A DNA stretch of 64,000 nt from Pseudomonadota bacterium (GTDB taxonomy: Bacteria; Pseudomonadota; Alphaproteobacteria; Rhizobiales; Beijerinckiaceae): NCBI GenBank assembly GCA_021813805.1, contig JAKAJL010000010.1, positions 27,956 through 91,955 of the forward strand, given 5' to 3'. The notes beneath the pieces were generated by a model, which had not been told where the DNA came from, did not search any database, and saw only the letters and a program-made list of their open reading frames with translations. A program made the translations under genes and the position numbers. The stretch's first letter is position 1. Each line of letters starts with the position of its first letter. Shown in pieces: positions 1 to 7,664 of the stretch.

Positions 1-51
1 CCGGCGCGGTCAAGGGACGACATCAACCTCCGAAACGAGGCTCGTCCACGC

Positions 52-243
52 ATGGCTGAAATTCAAAAACTGTACTCGCTCCCCGCCGCCGCGAAAGCGG
101 CCGATACCTCTGTCGACACGCTCCGCAGAATGTGCCGCGCTGGCACGTTGAAGCGCGTCGTGCTCCGTGGTCGGCCTCTCGTTCCGCACTCGGAACTGGT
201 CCGCATCACAACGCCGCAATCCCAATCTGAGCCCCAAAAGTAA
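52..243 (+). CDS. AlpA/excisionase-like helix-turn-helix protein
   Basis: A 63-residue protein that is almost entirely one winged HTH of the MerR/AlpA/excisionase type. It reads YSLPAAAKAADTSVDTLRRM (HTH helices, residues 7-26) followed by a basic wing and PLVPHSEL, the usual end of such domains. These proteins bind DNA at attachment sites to direct excision, or activate early genes of satellites. A GAGG sits about 10 bases before the ATG. It lies immediately upstream of the replication genes, the normal place for an AlpA-like switch. Which of the two roles it plays cannot be told from sequence. Confidence 0.7.
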   Translation: MAEIQKLYSLPAAAKAADTSVDTLRRMCRAGTLKRVVLRGRPLVPHSELVRITTPQSQSEPQK

Positions 244-298
244 ATCGCCGTCGCCCGGTACGAGACAGGCAACGGCGACACGCGCGGAGTTGTGCGCG

Positions 299-323
299 AA
301 AGATGCTTTGGGAGCGTCTTTTT
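299..323 (+). terminator. Probable rho-independent terminator after the HTH gene
   Basis: AAAGATGCT (299-307) and AGCGTCTTT (313-321) pair with one G-U wobble around the loop TTGGG, and the right arm runs into five T residues. It lies in the 155-base gap between the HTH gene and the primase-like gene, so it may separate or attenuate the two transcripts. Confidence 0.45.
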
Positions 324-398
324 GTAGCATTTTCCGGCGCATGGCGCCAGCCTTTCTCCCTGCCGGTCGGCCATTTCGAATCGAAAAGGCCCTGACCC

Positions 399-2132
399 AT
401 GAACGCCCACAACCCCGCTCAAAAAAGCCCGCTCAAGCGCCTGATGGCCGCTCTGTCGCCCAAAAATCAGCAAGCCGTCGGGGCCTTTCTCTCCGCATTG
501 AAGCCACCGGATCGTGATGACGCGTTCATCGCTGGCGTCGCAAATGCTGTACGATTGAAGCGCAATCCCCACGCCCCGGCCACACCTCAATTTCGAGACG
601 CATGGAACCAGCTTCAAGACGCCGAGCGCGGTGTGGCCATGGACGTTTCCAAAGCCCTGTTCGGCGCGTCCGGCCTGGAGGAGGACATCGCCAAGGCCGG
701 TTGTTGGCCGCTTCTTGCCCCCTTCGGGCTGGCGCCGATTGTCGCAGCAGCGGCCGAAGCTGCTCCTTGGGAGCCGCCTCGGACCGCCGAAGTCGAGACC
801 GCGTGGGCGCCGCCGCAGGGTGTCGAGGCCGCAAATCCCGAGCCGGTCGCGATCACGATCTGCCGCGCCGCGACGCCGGAAACCGGTTTTGGCAAATTTT
901 GGGGCCCCGACAAGCCGGTCGCGGCGCCGATGCCGCTGCATGTGACGTTGGAAACGCACGAATGCGCGAACATCGAAGACTTATGCGACCTCGTGGTCGA
1001 GATCGAACGCGATCCACTCAAATGCATCATCAGGGGCGCGCCTCTTCCCGGCATCGACTGTGCCCAGCCGCAGCGGCGCCTGTCGCGCGCGCAAGGTGAC
1101 GCCGCCGCGACCATCGAAGACAGGCCGACCGCCTTCTTCATGCTCGACATCGACGACCCGCTTTTGATCGGCGCCCGGCACCCGGCCGACCGTGGCGCGA
1201 TAGAGGCCGCAATCGCTGAACGCCTGCGTGGGACGCCGTTCGAAAACGTCGATTACGTTGTGCAGTTGTCGGGCTCGACCGGCCATCCAGCGCGAGACGG
1301 CGTCAAAGTTCACTTGTTTTTTCTGCTCTCGCGCTCGCTGAATAGCCCCGAAGCGAAGGTTTTCACGGCGTCGTCCTTACCGGAAGACGCCTACGATCCC
1401 GCCGTGTTCAAGCCGCCGCAGCCCCATTTCACGGCCACACCTCTGACCGCTGGCATTACGGATCCCTACGCCGGCCGGCGCACTTGGCTGGTCAAGGGCG
1501 CTGTGCGGCGCGTGCCCGTCTCGGATGTGATCGAAACCCAGAAACCCAAGTCCGAGCCGCGCCAGCCGCGCAGTGTCGATGCGCGCCCCGGCGACGCCGA
1601 CGCCCTGCACGCCATCGTGATGCGCACGGGGATTTTGGCGTCGGGAAAAAGGCGCCGGACATTGTGGCTCGCGTATCGGCGGATTTTGCGCGAACTCGGC
1701 GCGTCCGAGGACGCAGCAGCGGAAATGTGGCTTGAAACCTGCGACAGCAAAGATGCCGAAGGCAGCCTCGGCGAGGCCAAGGCTTGGGCGGAAGGCGCCC
1801 GGCCGGATAACGCCATCGGCGTGGGCAGCCTGATCCAGCACCTGCGCGCGGAAGCGCTCGCCCCCGAAGAAACGGCGTTCCTTGACCGCCTGACGGGCCG
1901 CAGCGTTGACTGGGCCGCGGAGGCCGCCAAGGCGGGCGTCAAGTTTGAGCAGACTGCGCCGGAGGAGACTGGTGCGGCCGACGGTCCGAAACGCCCGGGC
2001 CGCGCGAACGGCTTTGCGACGAAGGAGCGCGGCAGCCCGGCTGACCGCATCGGCAACTGGTACGCCGCCCGCCTGAAACAGGCGGATGACGGAAAAAACT
2101 CAAGGCAAACAATGCTCGGAGCAGTGAAATGA
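399..2132 (+). CDS. Primase-polymerase-like replication protein
   Basis: A 577-residue protein of the kind that precedes VapE ATPases in phages and satellites. The archaeo-eukaryotic-primase pattern is visible: an acidic metal-binding motif MLDIDDP near residues 248-254, then SGSTGHPARDGVKVHLFF near 290-307, where the KVH matches the conserved sxH nucleotide-binding step. Residues about 400-490 form an Arg-rich helical tail resembling primase C-terminal domains. The N-terminal 150 residues are Ala/Pro-rich with no recognised fold. Its stop overlaps the next ATG (ATGA), so the two proteins are probably made together. Function as the element's primase is inferred from motifs and context. Confidence 0.65.
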   Translation: MNAHNPAQKSPLKRLMAALSPKNQQAVGAFLSALKPPDRDDAFIAGVANAVRLKRNPHAPATPQFRDAWNQLQDAERGVAMDVSKALFGASGLEEDIAKAGCWPLLAPFGLAPIVAAAAEAAPWEPPRTAEVETAWAPPQGVEAANPEPVAITICRAATPETGFGKFWGPDKPVAAPMPLHVTLETHECANIEDLCDLVVEIERDPLKCIIRGAPLPGIDCAQPQRRLSRAQGDAAATIEDRPTAFFMLDIDDPLLIGARHPADRGAIEAAIAERLRGTPFENVDYVVQLSGSTGHPARDGVKVHLFFLLSRSLNSPEAKVFTASSLPEDAYDPAVFKPPQPHFTATPLTAGITDPYAGRRTWLVKGAVRRVPVSDVIETQKPKSEPRQPRSVDARPGDADALHAIVMRTGILASGKRRRTLWLAYRRILRELGASEDAAAEMWLETCDSKDAEGSLGEAKAWAEGARPDNAIGVGSLIQHLRAEALAPEETAFLDRLTGRSVDWAAEAAKAGVKFEQTAPEETGAADGPKRPGRANGFATKERGSPADRIGNWYAARLKQADDGKNSRQTMLGAVK

Positions 2133-3832
2133 ATACGCAGACGAAGCAGCCCGAATATGATTACGCCGGCTATGAGGGCCACGCCGGCTTTGATGAGAAC
2201 GGCTTCCCGCTTCCGCAGCCGTACAGTGTCATCTTGCAGATGATCGCGCGTCTCAACATGGAGAGCGCCGACGTGTCGGCGGATATCGAAGAAATTCTCG
2301 TCCACGCCACCGTGCTGGACGACCCGGTAAAGCTCAACCTCGTCCGCGACAAAATCGCGAAAAAGGCGCGCCAAAAGCTCGGCGATTTGGACGCCATCAT
2401 CGCCCGCGCGCGGGTCGTCATGGACCCGCCCGAGGACGTCTTCGGGGCGGGTTTCGGGGGCGCTGGAGAGGGCGACGACGACGACGGGGCAGCTAACCCC
2501 TTCGGCGGCCCGGGAGCGGGCTCCAGCGGCCGGGGAAACGCGAGCAACTTGCCGCCGTGGGCCTCCGACATGCTCTTGGGTGACGACGGCGAACCTCTGA
2601 GCAACGTACACAATGCGGTTATCGCGCTCGCAGGCGTGCCCGAGATCGCCGAGGCGCTGAAATATGACAAAATGCTGTGCGCCCCGGTTCTGGTCAAACC
2701 GCTGGACGGCTCGGGCGCCGCGGCTGGCGCATTTCCGCGCAAATTGACCGACATCGACGCGACGGACATTCAGCAGATCGTTCAGCGCAGCGTGCTGCCG
2801 AAGCTGGGAAAAGACGTGTGCTACCAAGCGATTGAGCAGCACGCGTCGGCCAACAGTTTCCACCCGGTGCGCGAATATCTCGACGGGCTGGTCTGGGACG
2901 ACGTGGCTCGTCTCGACACTTGGGTGTCTGCGTACCTCGGCGCCGCCGACACGCCCTACGCCCGCGGCGTCGGCGCGATGTGGCTCATCTCGATGGTCGC
3001 CCGCGTCATGCAGCCGGGCTGCAAGGTCGACACGGCTCCGGTTCTCGAAGGCGATCAAGGGAAGCTGAAGTCCACCGTGTGCTCGATCTTGGCAGGGCAG
3101 TGGTTCTCCGACGCGCTGCCCGACATCCACAGCAAGGATGCGTCGAGCCACCTGCGCGGTAAGTGGCTGATCGAGATCGCCGAGCTGGCCGCGTTCCGCA
3201 AGGCGGACATCGAAAAGCTCAAGGCGTACATCACCCGGCGCGTCGAACAGTTCCGTCCGGCGTATGGGCGCCTCGAAGTCGAGGAACCGCGACAGTGCGT
3301 TTTTGTGGGCACCACGAATCGCGACCAATATCTTGGCGACGACACGGGCGGTCGCCGCTTCTGGCCGCTCTCCGTCGGGCAGGTCAAGATCGACCAGTTG
3401 CGGGCCGACCGCGACCAGCTCTTTGCCGAGGCGACGGCCCGCTACAAGGCCGGTGAGAAATGGTGGCCGGACGAGCAATTCGCGGTCGATCACGCCGCGC
3501 CCGAGCAGACCGCGCGTCAGTTCGAGGAGGCTTGGGCAGTCCCGATAGAAAGGGCGGTTCGTGAGTGGATCGCGATGGCGAAGGCCACACCGGCGCCGAA
3601 CTACGAGTTCCCGTTGTACAAGGTAGCAAAGGAGGCTCTCAAGATTGAGGATGGTCGTATTGGAACCGCTACAAATCACCGCATTCGCGCCGCCCTGAAG
3701 GCGCTTGGATGCTACGAGCGCACCGGGGCCGACGGCAAGCGGGTGCGGGGGACGCAAGGGAGGACTTGGCTGCCACCGGATGCTTGGATCGAGGAGACGC
3801 CTGCGGGGCCGAAAGGCTTCGGCATGCTCTGA
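2129..3832 (+). CDS. VapE-family P-loop ATPase, probable replicative helicase of the element
   Basis: A 567-residue protein with the virulence-associated-E ATPase domain in its C-terminal half. It has a P-loop EGDQGKLKST near residues 306-315, KWLIEIAEL as Walker B near 344-352, FVGTTNRD as sensor near 391-398 and GGRRFWPL as an arginine-finger-like motif near 407. The P-loop has Leu where most Walker A motifs have Gly before the Lys. Residues about 100-140 are a Gly/Asp-rich linker. VapE-like ATPases act as initiator or replicative helicases of phage satellites. Coupling to the primase-like gene and the repeat array directly behind it support that role. Confidence 0.75.
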   Translation: MNTQTKQPEYDYAGYEGHAGFDENGFPLPQPYSVILQMIARLNMESADVSADIEEILVHATVLDDPVKLNLVRDKIAKKARQKLGDLDAIIARARVVMDPPEDVFGAGFGGAGEGDDDDGAANPFGGPGAGSSGRGNASNLPPWASDMLLGDDGEPLSNVHNAVIALAGVPEIAEALKYDKMLCAPVLVKPLDGSGAAAGAFPRKLTDIDATDIQQIVQRSVLPKLGKDVCYQAIEQHASANSFHPVREYLDGLVWDDVARLDTWVSAYLGAADTPYARGVGAMWLISMVARVMQPGCKVDTAPVLEGDQGKLKSTVCSILAGQWFSDALPDIHSKDASSHLRGKWLIEIAELAAFRKADIEKLKAYITRRVEQFRPAYGRLEVEEPRQCVFVGTTNRDQYLGDDTGGRRFWPLSVGQVKIDQLRADRDQLFAEATARYKAGEKWWPDEQFAVDHAAPEQTARQFEEAWAVPIERAVREWIAMAKATPAPNYEFPLYKVAKEALKIEDGRIGTATNHRIRAALKALGCYERTGADGKRVRGTQGRTWLPPDAWIEETPAGPKGFGML

Positions 3833-3932
3833 GGCTGCTACCGTCGGACTTTCCTCCCAACCGTCAGACCTTTAAAAGTCTGACGGTTCTTTATGTCATT
3901 GATATTGAACGTGTTTCACGCCAAATCGACGG

Positions 3933-4067
3933 ACCGTCAGACACCGTCAGACTTTTCCTCTATATACCCCTCCTACCCCCTACACCTACACACACACACC
4001 CTCCTCTGTGTATGCATCCTCTTTCTAGAAGCCCTATATAGGTAAAAGTCTGACGGTGTCTGACGGT
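3933..4067. repeat. Large imperfect inverted repeat within the putative origin
   Basis: The left arm 3933-3966 and right arm 4035-4067 are complementary over about 33 bases with a single-base offset; each arm holds two motif copies, then AAAA/TTTT and TATATA. The 68-base centre (3967-4034) is C/A- and CT-rich on the top strand with a CACACACACA run. Two iteron clusters thus flank a strand-biased, easily melted centre, like the arrangement described for staphylococcal island origins. Confidence 0.6.
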
Positions 4068-4277
4068 CGCCAAAGGAACTCCTAGAAAAACGGGAGACAC
4101 AGCCGACCGTCAGACTTTGAAAAGTCCGACGGTTTTGGGGGAAAGTCTGACGGAACGCTGCAAGTCTGACGGTCCGGCCGCCCCCGGCTCTTCTTCTCCC
4201 CAACTCCCCAAGCTCCCCCACACAACTATGTGCGTGCGCCCTTTCCTAGAAGCCCTATCTAGGTAAAAGTCTGACGG
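4021..4277. repeat. Direct repeat pair in the putative origin (4021-4056 and 4241-4277)
   Basis: The two copies differ by one substitution and one inserted C over about 36 bases. Each contains TAGAAGCCCTAT, AGGTAAAAG and a GTCTGACGG copy. Resemblance extends leftward through the CACAC/TGTG-containing stretches before each copy, suggesting that a unit of roughly 65 bases was duplicated when the array expanded. Confidence 0.6.
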
Positions 4278-4348
4278 GTTTGGGGGAAAGTCTGACGTCC
4301 GACGGCCGATGGTCTGACGGCAAATCTCGCGGTCTGCTGGCGGGTGAG

Positions 4349-4362
4349 CCCCCCCCCCCCCC
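4349..4362. repeat. Homopolymeric tract of 14 C residues
   Basis: Fourteen consecutive C residues lie between the last iteron and the next gene, about 90 bases before its ATG. Tracts of this length slip in replication and are also prone to sequencing error, so the exact length is uncertain. Confidence 0.9.
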
Positions 4363-4449
4363 AAACCCCATCCCAGCCGTCGCGCGCGCGGGCGCGAAGG
4401 ACCGAGGCGGTATTGAGATACCATAGCGTATGTTATAACATCCGCTGCC

Positions 4450-5157
4450 ATGAAACCCCTTTCGCCCAAGGCTTTAGAGGCGGCTCGCGCCCGAAATCTC
4501 GCCGCGATTGAGCGCCTCAACGAGAAGATCGCCGCCGACAAAGAGCGGCAGGCTGCACGAGTGCGCGAGCGAGAGGCCGCCAAGCGAAATCGCGTCCCGA
4601 ACACTTTGGACGCTCTTGAGGCGGCCCGCATGTGTATCGACGTCCAAGCCTTGCGCCAGCGCGGCGACGTCCTTATCGAAGGCAAGTGGACCGCCATCGC
4701 CCCACCACCCGCCCTGCGCGCCGTGGTCGTCACCCGTACCGCCATACGGCTGCTTCCTTTGTCCGGCGCCGCGCAGATGATCCCGCTCCGCTGGCGAAAG
4801 ACGGTCGGCCCGTTCGAGCTATGCGCCGCCAAGTGCGACTGCGGCCGCCTCGTGCTCAAACTCTATCCCAAGAGCTTCGACGGCGGCCCTTGGGGTTGCA
4901 GATACTGCTGCGTGACCGGCGCCCGGCGCGATTCGGGCGACAAGCACCGGGCCGTCAATCGCGTCCGGGTCAGGCCGCCGGTTTACCGCGGCGCGCCGGG
5001 CCACGAAGTTTGCGAGCGCGACGAGCGCGGCCGTTTTCTTCGCCGCGATAAAAGAACGCCATCGGCGCGTCTGATAATAGAGCCGCCTCGATCCGAGCCT
5101 GCCCCGATCATTCATCAGCCTTTCGGGCCGTGCGAATGGACGCCGCGTCGCGGCTAA
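4450..5157 (+). CDS. Hypothetical protein with N-terminal coiled coil and Cys-rich zinc-ribbon-like centre
   Basis: A 235-residue protein that I do not recognise. Residues about 8-50 are strongly charged, heptad-like and Arg/Lys/Glu-rich, so a helix or coiled coil is likely. CDC near 138-140 and CRYC near 156-159 form a plausible four-Cys zinc site. The C-terminal 60 residues are basic and Pro-rich. No clear ribosome site precedes the ATG. Placement directly after the putative origin suggests a DNA-related accessory role, but nothing in the sequence proves it. Confidence 0.6.
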   Translation: MKPLSPKALEAARARNLAAIERLNEKIAADKERQAARVREREAAKRNRVPNTLDALEAARMCIDVQALRQRGDVLIEGKWTAIAPPPALRAVVVTRTAIRLLPLSGAAQMIPLRWRKTVGPFELCAAKCDCGRLVLKLYPKSFDGGPWGCRYCCVTGARRDSGDKHRAVNRVRVRPPVYRGAPGHEVCERDERGRFLRRDKRTPSARLIIEPPRSEPAPIIHQPFGPCEWTPRRG

Positions 5158-5232
5158 AGACTAAACGTCGCCTCGCCAAGTAAAACCGCATACACTCGAC
5201 ATAGCTCAATTTAAGCGGTGTCGCGGCTTTTC

Positions 5233-5261
5233 TTGTCAGAACACCAGAAATATGGTACATA
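5233..5261 (+). promoter_or_regulatory. Sigma-70-like promoter for the small-gene module
   Basis: TTGTCA (5233-5238) and TACATA (5256-5261) are separated by exactly 17 bases in a comparatively AT-rich stretch, a near-consensus housekeeping promoter. The 241-base gap 5158-5398 holds no gene, and the promoter points at the gene starting at 5399. Spacing and hexamers are seen; activity is inferred. Confidence 0.5.
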
Positions 5262-5398
5262 GACAGCGTTAACCGCCGTTTCGTGGCTTGAAACGACGGC
5301 TCGCTGGTGTAGATTTCTTTGATGAGGACGGAAACCTACCCCGGCGCGCAGTCTTTTGCAAGCCATTCGAAGCGGCTCTCAAATGAAGGACCGTTTCA

Positions 5399-5872
5399 AT
5401 GCCTGCTCTCCTACGTACATCCCCGGCTCAGCTCGAAGCCCCGCCTGTCCTTGTCGAGGGCGAGTTCGGTCACCGTCGCCGGCTCCGTGTCAGCGGCGGC
5501 TCGCGCCCTGCCCGCGTCGCGCTCTCTTTCGTTCGGCTTCGCCAAGGCGCGCTACCCGGTGTCGGAAACCGCACCATCGAACTGAGCATTGCCGAAGCGG
5601 TCGCGCTCCCGGCCGTGCTCGACGAAGCAACTCGCCTTTATTTTGGTGACTTGCTCGACGCGATTACCGCTGTCGCGCACGGAGGCGTCGCCGCCCGCAT
5701 TGTCTACGACGGGCCGGTCACGCGGCTGATCATCACGTCCGACGCTGGTATCTTCGTTGAAGGCGAAGAAGAACCGCTTTTTCAGCTCTGCTTCCTGCTA
5801 CGCGATCGTTGGGAGCTGGCGGGCGTCCGCGATCTGCTCAAGCTGGCGTCGGCTCGCGCCACCACCCACTAA
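5399..5872 (+). CDS. Hypothetical protein of the element
   Basis: A 157-residue soluble-looking protein I do not recognise. The start is supported by AAGGA 8 bases before the ATG. The first 50 residues are basic and Pro/Arg-rich; the rest alternates hydrophobic and acidic stretches (ELSIAEAVALPAVLDEA, IVYDGPVTRLIITSD), suggesting a compact alpha/beta domain. There are no catalytic motifs, signal peptide or membrane segment. It lies 18 bases before the next gene, so the two are probably co-transcribed from the promoter at 5233. Confidence 0.55.
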   Translation: MPALLRTSPAQLEAPPVLVEGEFGHRRRLRVSGGSRPARVALSFVRLRQGALPGVGNRTIELSIAEAVALPAVLDEATRLYFGDLLDAITAVAHGGVAARIVYDGPVTRLIITSDAGIFVEGEEEPLFQLCFLLRDRWELAGVRDLLKLASARATTH

Positions 5873-5890
5873 AACGAATGGAGACACCCA

Positions 5891-6388
5891 ATGTCGGAGT
5901 GCGATGACCTGACCGGCGACGAGCTTGCCGAGTGCCAGGAGAACCGAGCGCGGCGAAACCAATTCGTCGATCACATCGGCCACCGGCTGATCGACCACGC
6001 CTTCAACAGCATGGCCGATTCTGGCAGCGCGGGCGAGGCAGCAGGCCTTGCCGGGGCGGCGGCTGGAGCGGAAGGCGCTTCCGCCGCCTCGGGCGTCGGC
6101 AGCCTGCTCGGGGCTCTCCCGGAAGCTCTCGCGCTCGCCACCGGCGGCAAGGCCGATGGCCGCGCCGCGCGGTACGCCAAAGCCCGCCGTGAGCTCGAGC
6201 AGATACACGCTCGCCTCAAGCGGGCGGAAGCGAAGCACGTCGGCACGGTCGAGGGCGAGGACCATCGCCGCCATGCGGGCCGCCCCGCGCGTCGCAGCCG
6301 TCACTCGTCGGGCGGTGCTCCGGGGACGCCCGAACCCGGCTGGCGCGACCATATCGACACCAGCCGGTCGGCGCGGCGCCGCGGCTGA
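5891..6388 (+). CDS. Hypothetical Ala/Gly-rich protein with a recurring basic tail
   Basis: A 165-residue unrecognised protein with a good ribosome site (GGAGA, 7 bases before ATG). The first 35 residues are acidic with paired Cys (SECDDLTGDELAEC). Residues about 40-90 are Ala/Gly-rich, low-complexity and mildly hydrophobic. The tail is His/Arg-rich (GEDHRRHAGRPARR, from about residue 121). Versions of this tail recur in the intergenic DNA at about 7044-7139 and 7892-7945, so the gene has been partly duplicated downstream. A rho-independent terminator follows its stop at once. Confidence 0.55.
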   Translation: MSECDDLTGDELAECQENRARRNQFVDHIGHRLIDHAFNSMADSGSAGEAAGLAGAAAGAEGASAASGVGSLLGALPEALALATGGKADGRAARYAKARRELEQIHARLKRAEAKHVGTVEGEDHRRHAGRPARRSRHSSGGAPGTPEPGWRDHIDTSRSARRRG

Positions 6389-6492
6389 AGAATCGAGAGG
6401 CGGCTTCGGCCGCCTTTTTCGTTCGAGGACTGGCATATTTTGGCGCCGTGCTGTGCCGATCAAGCCATTGACCCTGCGGCATGATCGGCTAT
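6369..6492. repeat. Copy 1 of a 125-base direct repeat (gene end, terminator, leader)
   Basis: This segment starts inside the last codons of the preceding gene, spans its stop, a hairpin terminator, the block GACTGGCATATTTTGGCGCC and ends with GATCGGCTAT. It aligns with 7926-8050 over its full length with scattered substitutions, most between the shared blocks. Because coding tail and terminator moved together, it looks like a duplicated gene boundary rather than an insertion sequence; there is no transposase or terminal inverted repeat. Confidence 0.75.
6398..6419 (+). terminator. Rho-independent terminator
   Basis: AGGCGGC (6398-6404), loop TTCG and GCCGCCT (6409-6415) form a perfect 7-pair stem with a stabilising tetraloop, followed by a T run to 6419. 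It starts ten bases after the stop at 6386-6388. The copy in the second repeat unit (about 7955-7976) has a mismatched stem and is probably weaker. Confidence 0.8.
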
Positions 6493-6618
6493 TTCAAACG
6501 GAGGGGTCCGGCGAGACTTCCCGAGCCTCAGACGCCTGAGTTCCGTTCGCCGCCTGCGCAAGACTGAGCACCTTGGCGACGCGCTCGTCGGGTTGTTTGA
6601 AAATGACGCTGGTCCGCG

Positions 6619-6633
6619 TTTTTTTTTTTTTTT
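6619..6633. repeat. Homopolymeric tract of 15 T residues
   Basis: Fifteen T residues follow a GC-rich stretch, 47 bases before the ATG at 6681. In a high-GC genome this is exceptional. It could be a promoter spacer or UP-like element, a slippage site or the tail of a degraded terminator. No clean hairpin precedes it. Confidence 0.9.
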
Positions 6634-6680
6634 CCAGATTAGTGTGCCGTGCGGGGACCCACTTCCATAAGGAGCAACCG

Positions 6681-6998
6681 ATGAACTGGAATGACTATTT
6701 TCAGGCGCACCCCGGAGAATTTATCGCCTGCATGCTGCTGTGCGTGCTGGTCCTGCAGTTAGGGTCAATTGCGCAATCGCTCGCCCGCATCGACCGCATC
6801 CTAACGGAAGAACTGAAACCCGACCTGAAGTATAACTTGCCGCTGAAGCAATACCTGGGCTACATCAACGAGTGGAACGGAACGATAAACAACGAGCTAA
6901 AAGACATGGCGGCCCACATCAGGTCGATTAGCGGGAAGCTGTGGGAGCTCGAAAAACGGTTGCGGCGCCCGCAACCACCCTCAAAACCGCCGGCGTAA
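6681..6998 (+). CDS. Small membrane-anchored hypothetical protein
   Basis: A 105-residue protein. I place the start at 6681 because AAGGAG lies 7 bases upstream; reading frames that begin earlier would translate the T15 tract. One N-terminal membrane helix (FIACMLLCVLVLQLGSIAQS, about residues 14-33) is followed by a helical cytosolic or periplasmic part and a Pro-rich tail (RRPQPPSKPPA). The single-helix plus amphipathic-tail design resembles phage accessory or Rz-like membrane proteins, but nothing specific can be assigned. Confidence 0.6.
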   Translation: MNWNDYFQAHPGEFIACMLLCVLVLQLGSIAQSLARIDRILTEELKPDLKYNLPLKQYLGYINEWNGTINNELKDMAAHIRSISGKLWELEKRLRRPQPPSKPPA

Positions 6999-7031
6999 CC
7001 ACCTGTCCGACGCCCGCGCTTAGAACTCTCC

Positions 7032-7142
7032 AAGCGCCAGCCGAAGCACGCCGGCAAGGTCAACGGCAAAGACCACCACCGCCACGCCGGCCGCACCGCG
7101 CGTCGGTCATCGGGCGGGGCCGCCGGCACGCCTGACCCGAGT
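7032..7142 (+). pseudogene. Remnant of the His/Arg-rich tail of the 5891-6388 gene
   Basis: Reading from 7032, the DNA encodes KHAGKVNGKDHHRHAGRTAR, then an S/G-rich stretch ending GTPDP, clearly related to the last 45 residues of the 5891-6388 protein (KHVGTVEGEDHRRHAGRPAR, then GAPGTPEP). No start codon or N-terminal part of that protein is present, so this is a fragment left in the 357-base gap 6999-7355. The rest of that gap (7143-7355) shows only a GC-rich, partly self-complementary leader ending in AAGGAGG before the next ATG. Confidence 0.5.
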
Positions 7143-7355
7143 TCGCCGCACGCGCGCCAGGTCTGCCCCCCCTGTCGCCAGCCCGTTACGTCCGCGGGGA
7201 TCGGCCTGGCAATTCCCCCGGTCGCTCAGCGCCAAATCCGGTGCCATAGTCAGCTTGCATCTCGATGAGGTTTTGCCTCAGCCAACCTGCCTGAAACCTC
7301 GGCAAGGTGGCGCCCGAAAGGGGATGCGGCCGTAAGGCAACCAAGGAGGCGCTTC

Positions 7356-7664
7356 ATGACCCGCTATTTCATCAAGGATCACCCGGTCGAGATTGATGGC
7401 CGAACGGTCCACGTCGACATCGATTTTCGAGCGACTCCGAGGAATACCATCGGCGCGTGGGTCGTTCCGCCAGAAATTGAGGACGTCACGGTCTTCCTCT
7501 CGGACGAGGAAAAGGCGCGTCTGCCGAACCTGCTCCCGGTCGCTGTCCGCCATTTTGAGGATCGGGTCGAGCAGCTGCTATATGAAGACCTGGCGCCGCT
7601 TTGGGATTTCGCAGCCGCACTGCGCTTCGACGACGCTGACGACGACGAGGAGCCATCAGGATGA
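7356..7664 (+). CDS. Hypothetical acidic protein of the element
   Basis: A 102-residue acidic protein with no recognised domain. The ribosome site is strong (AAGGAGG, 7 bases before ATG). It begins with strand-like segments (YFIKDHPVEIDGRTVHVDID), has a helical centre (FLSDEEKARLPNLLPVAV) and ends in a Asp/Glu run. Its stop overlaps the next ATG (ATGA), pairing it with the very basic 47-residue protein that follows; an acidic protein translated together with a basic one could be a complex, but that is inference. Confidence 0.6.
   Translation: MTRYFIKDHPVEIDGRTVHVDIDFRATPRNTIGAWVVPPEIEDVTVFLSDEEKARLPNLLPVAVRHFEDRVEQLLYEDLAPLWDFAAALRFDDADDDEEPSG

Larger units (their letters stand above)
3841..4320. 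repeat. Iteron-like array of GTCTGACGG; putative replication origin
   Basis: The 9-base motif GTCTGACGG (or its complement) occurs exactly at 3861, 3878, 3934, 3944, 4048, 4058, 4107, 4145, 4164, 4269 and 4312. One-base variants lie at 3841, 4124, 4290 and 4297. Pairs 10 bases apart (3934/3944, 4048/4058) put sites on the same DNA face, and convergent pairs form palindromes at 3861-3886 and 4107-4132. The whole 3833-4449 gap has no gene. Clustered short iterons right behind a primase/helicase pair are what satellite and plasmid origins look like; binding by the upstream protein is inference. Confidence 0.7.

Noticed and set aside
1466..3757. 763-codon minus-strand open frame over the replication genes
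   Set aside because: It is antisense to two proteins with recognisable motifs; long antisense frames are common in high-GC DNA.
3841..4320. Possible CRISPR array
   Set aside because: The repeat unit is only 9 bases, occurs in both orientations and has irregular spacing; no cas genes are nearby.
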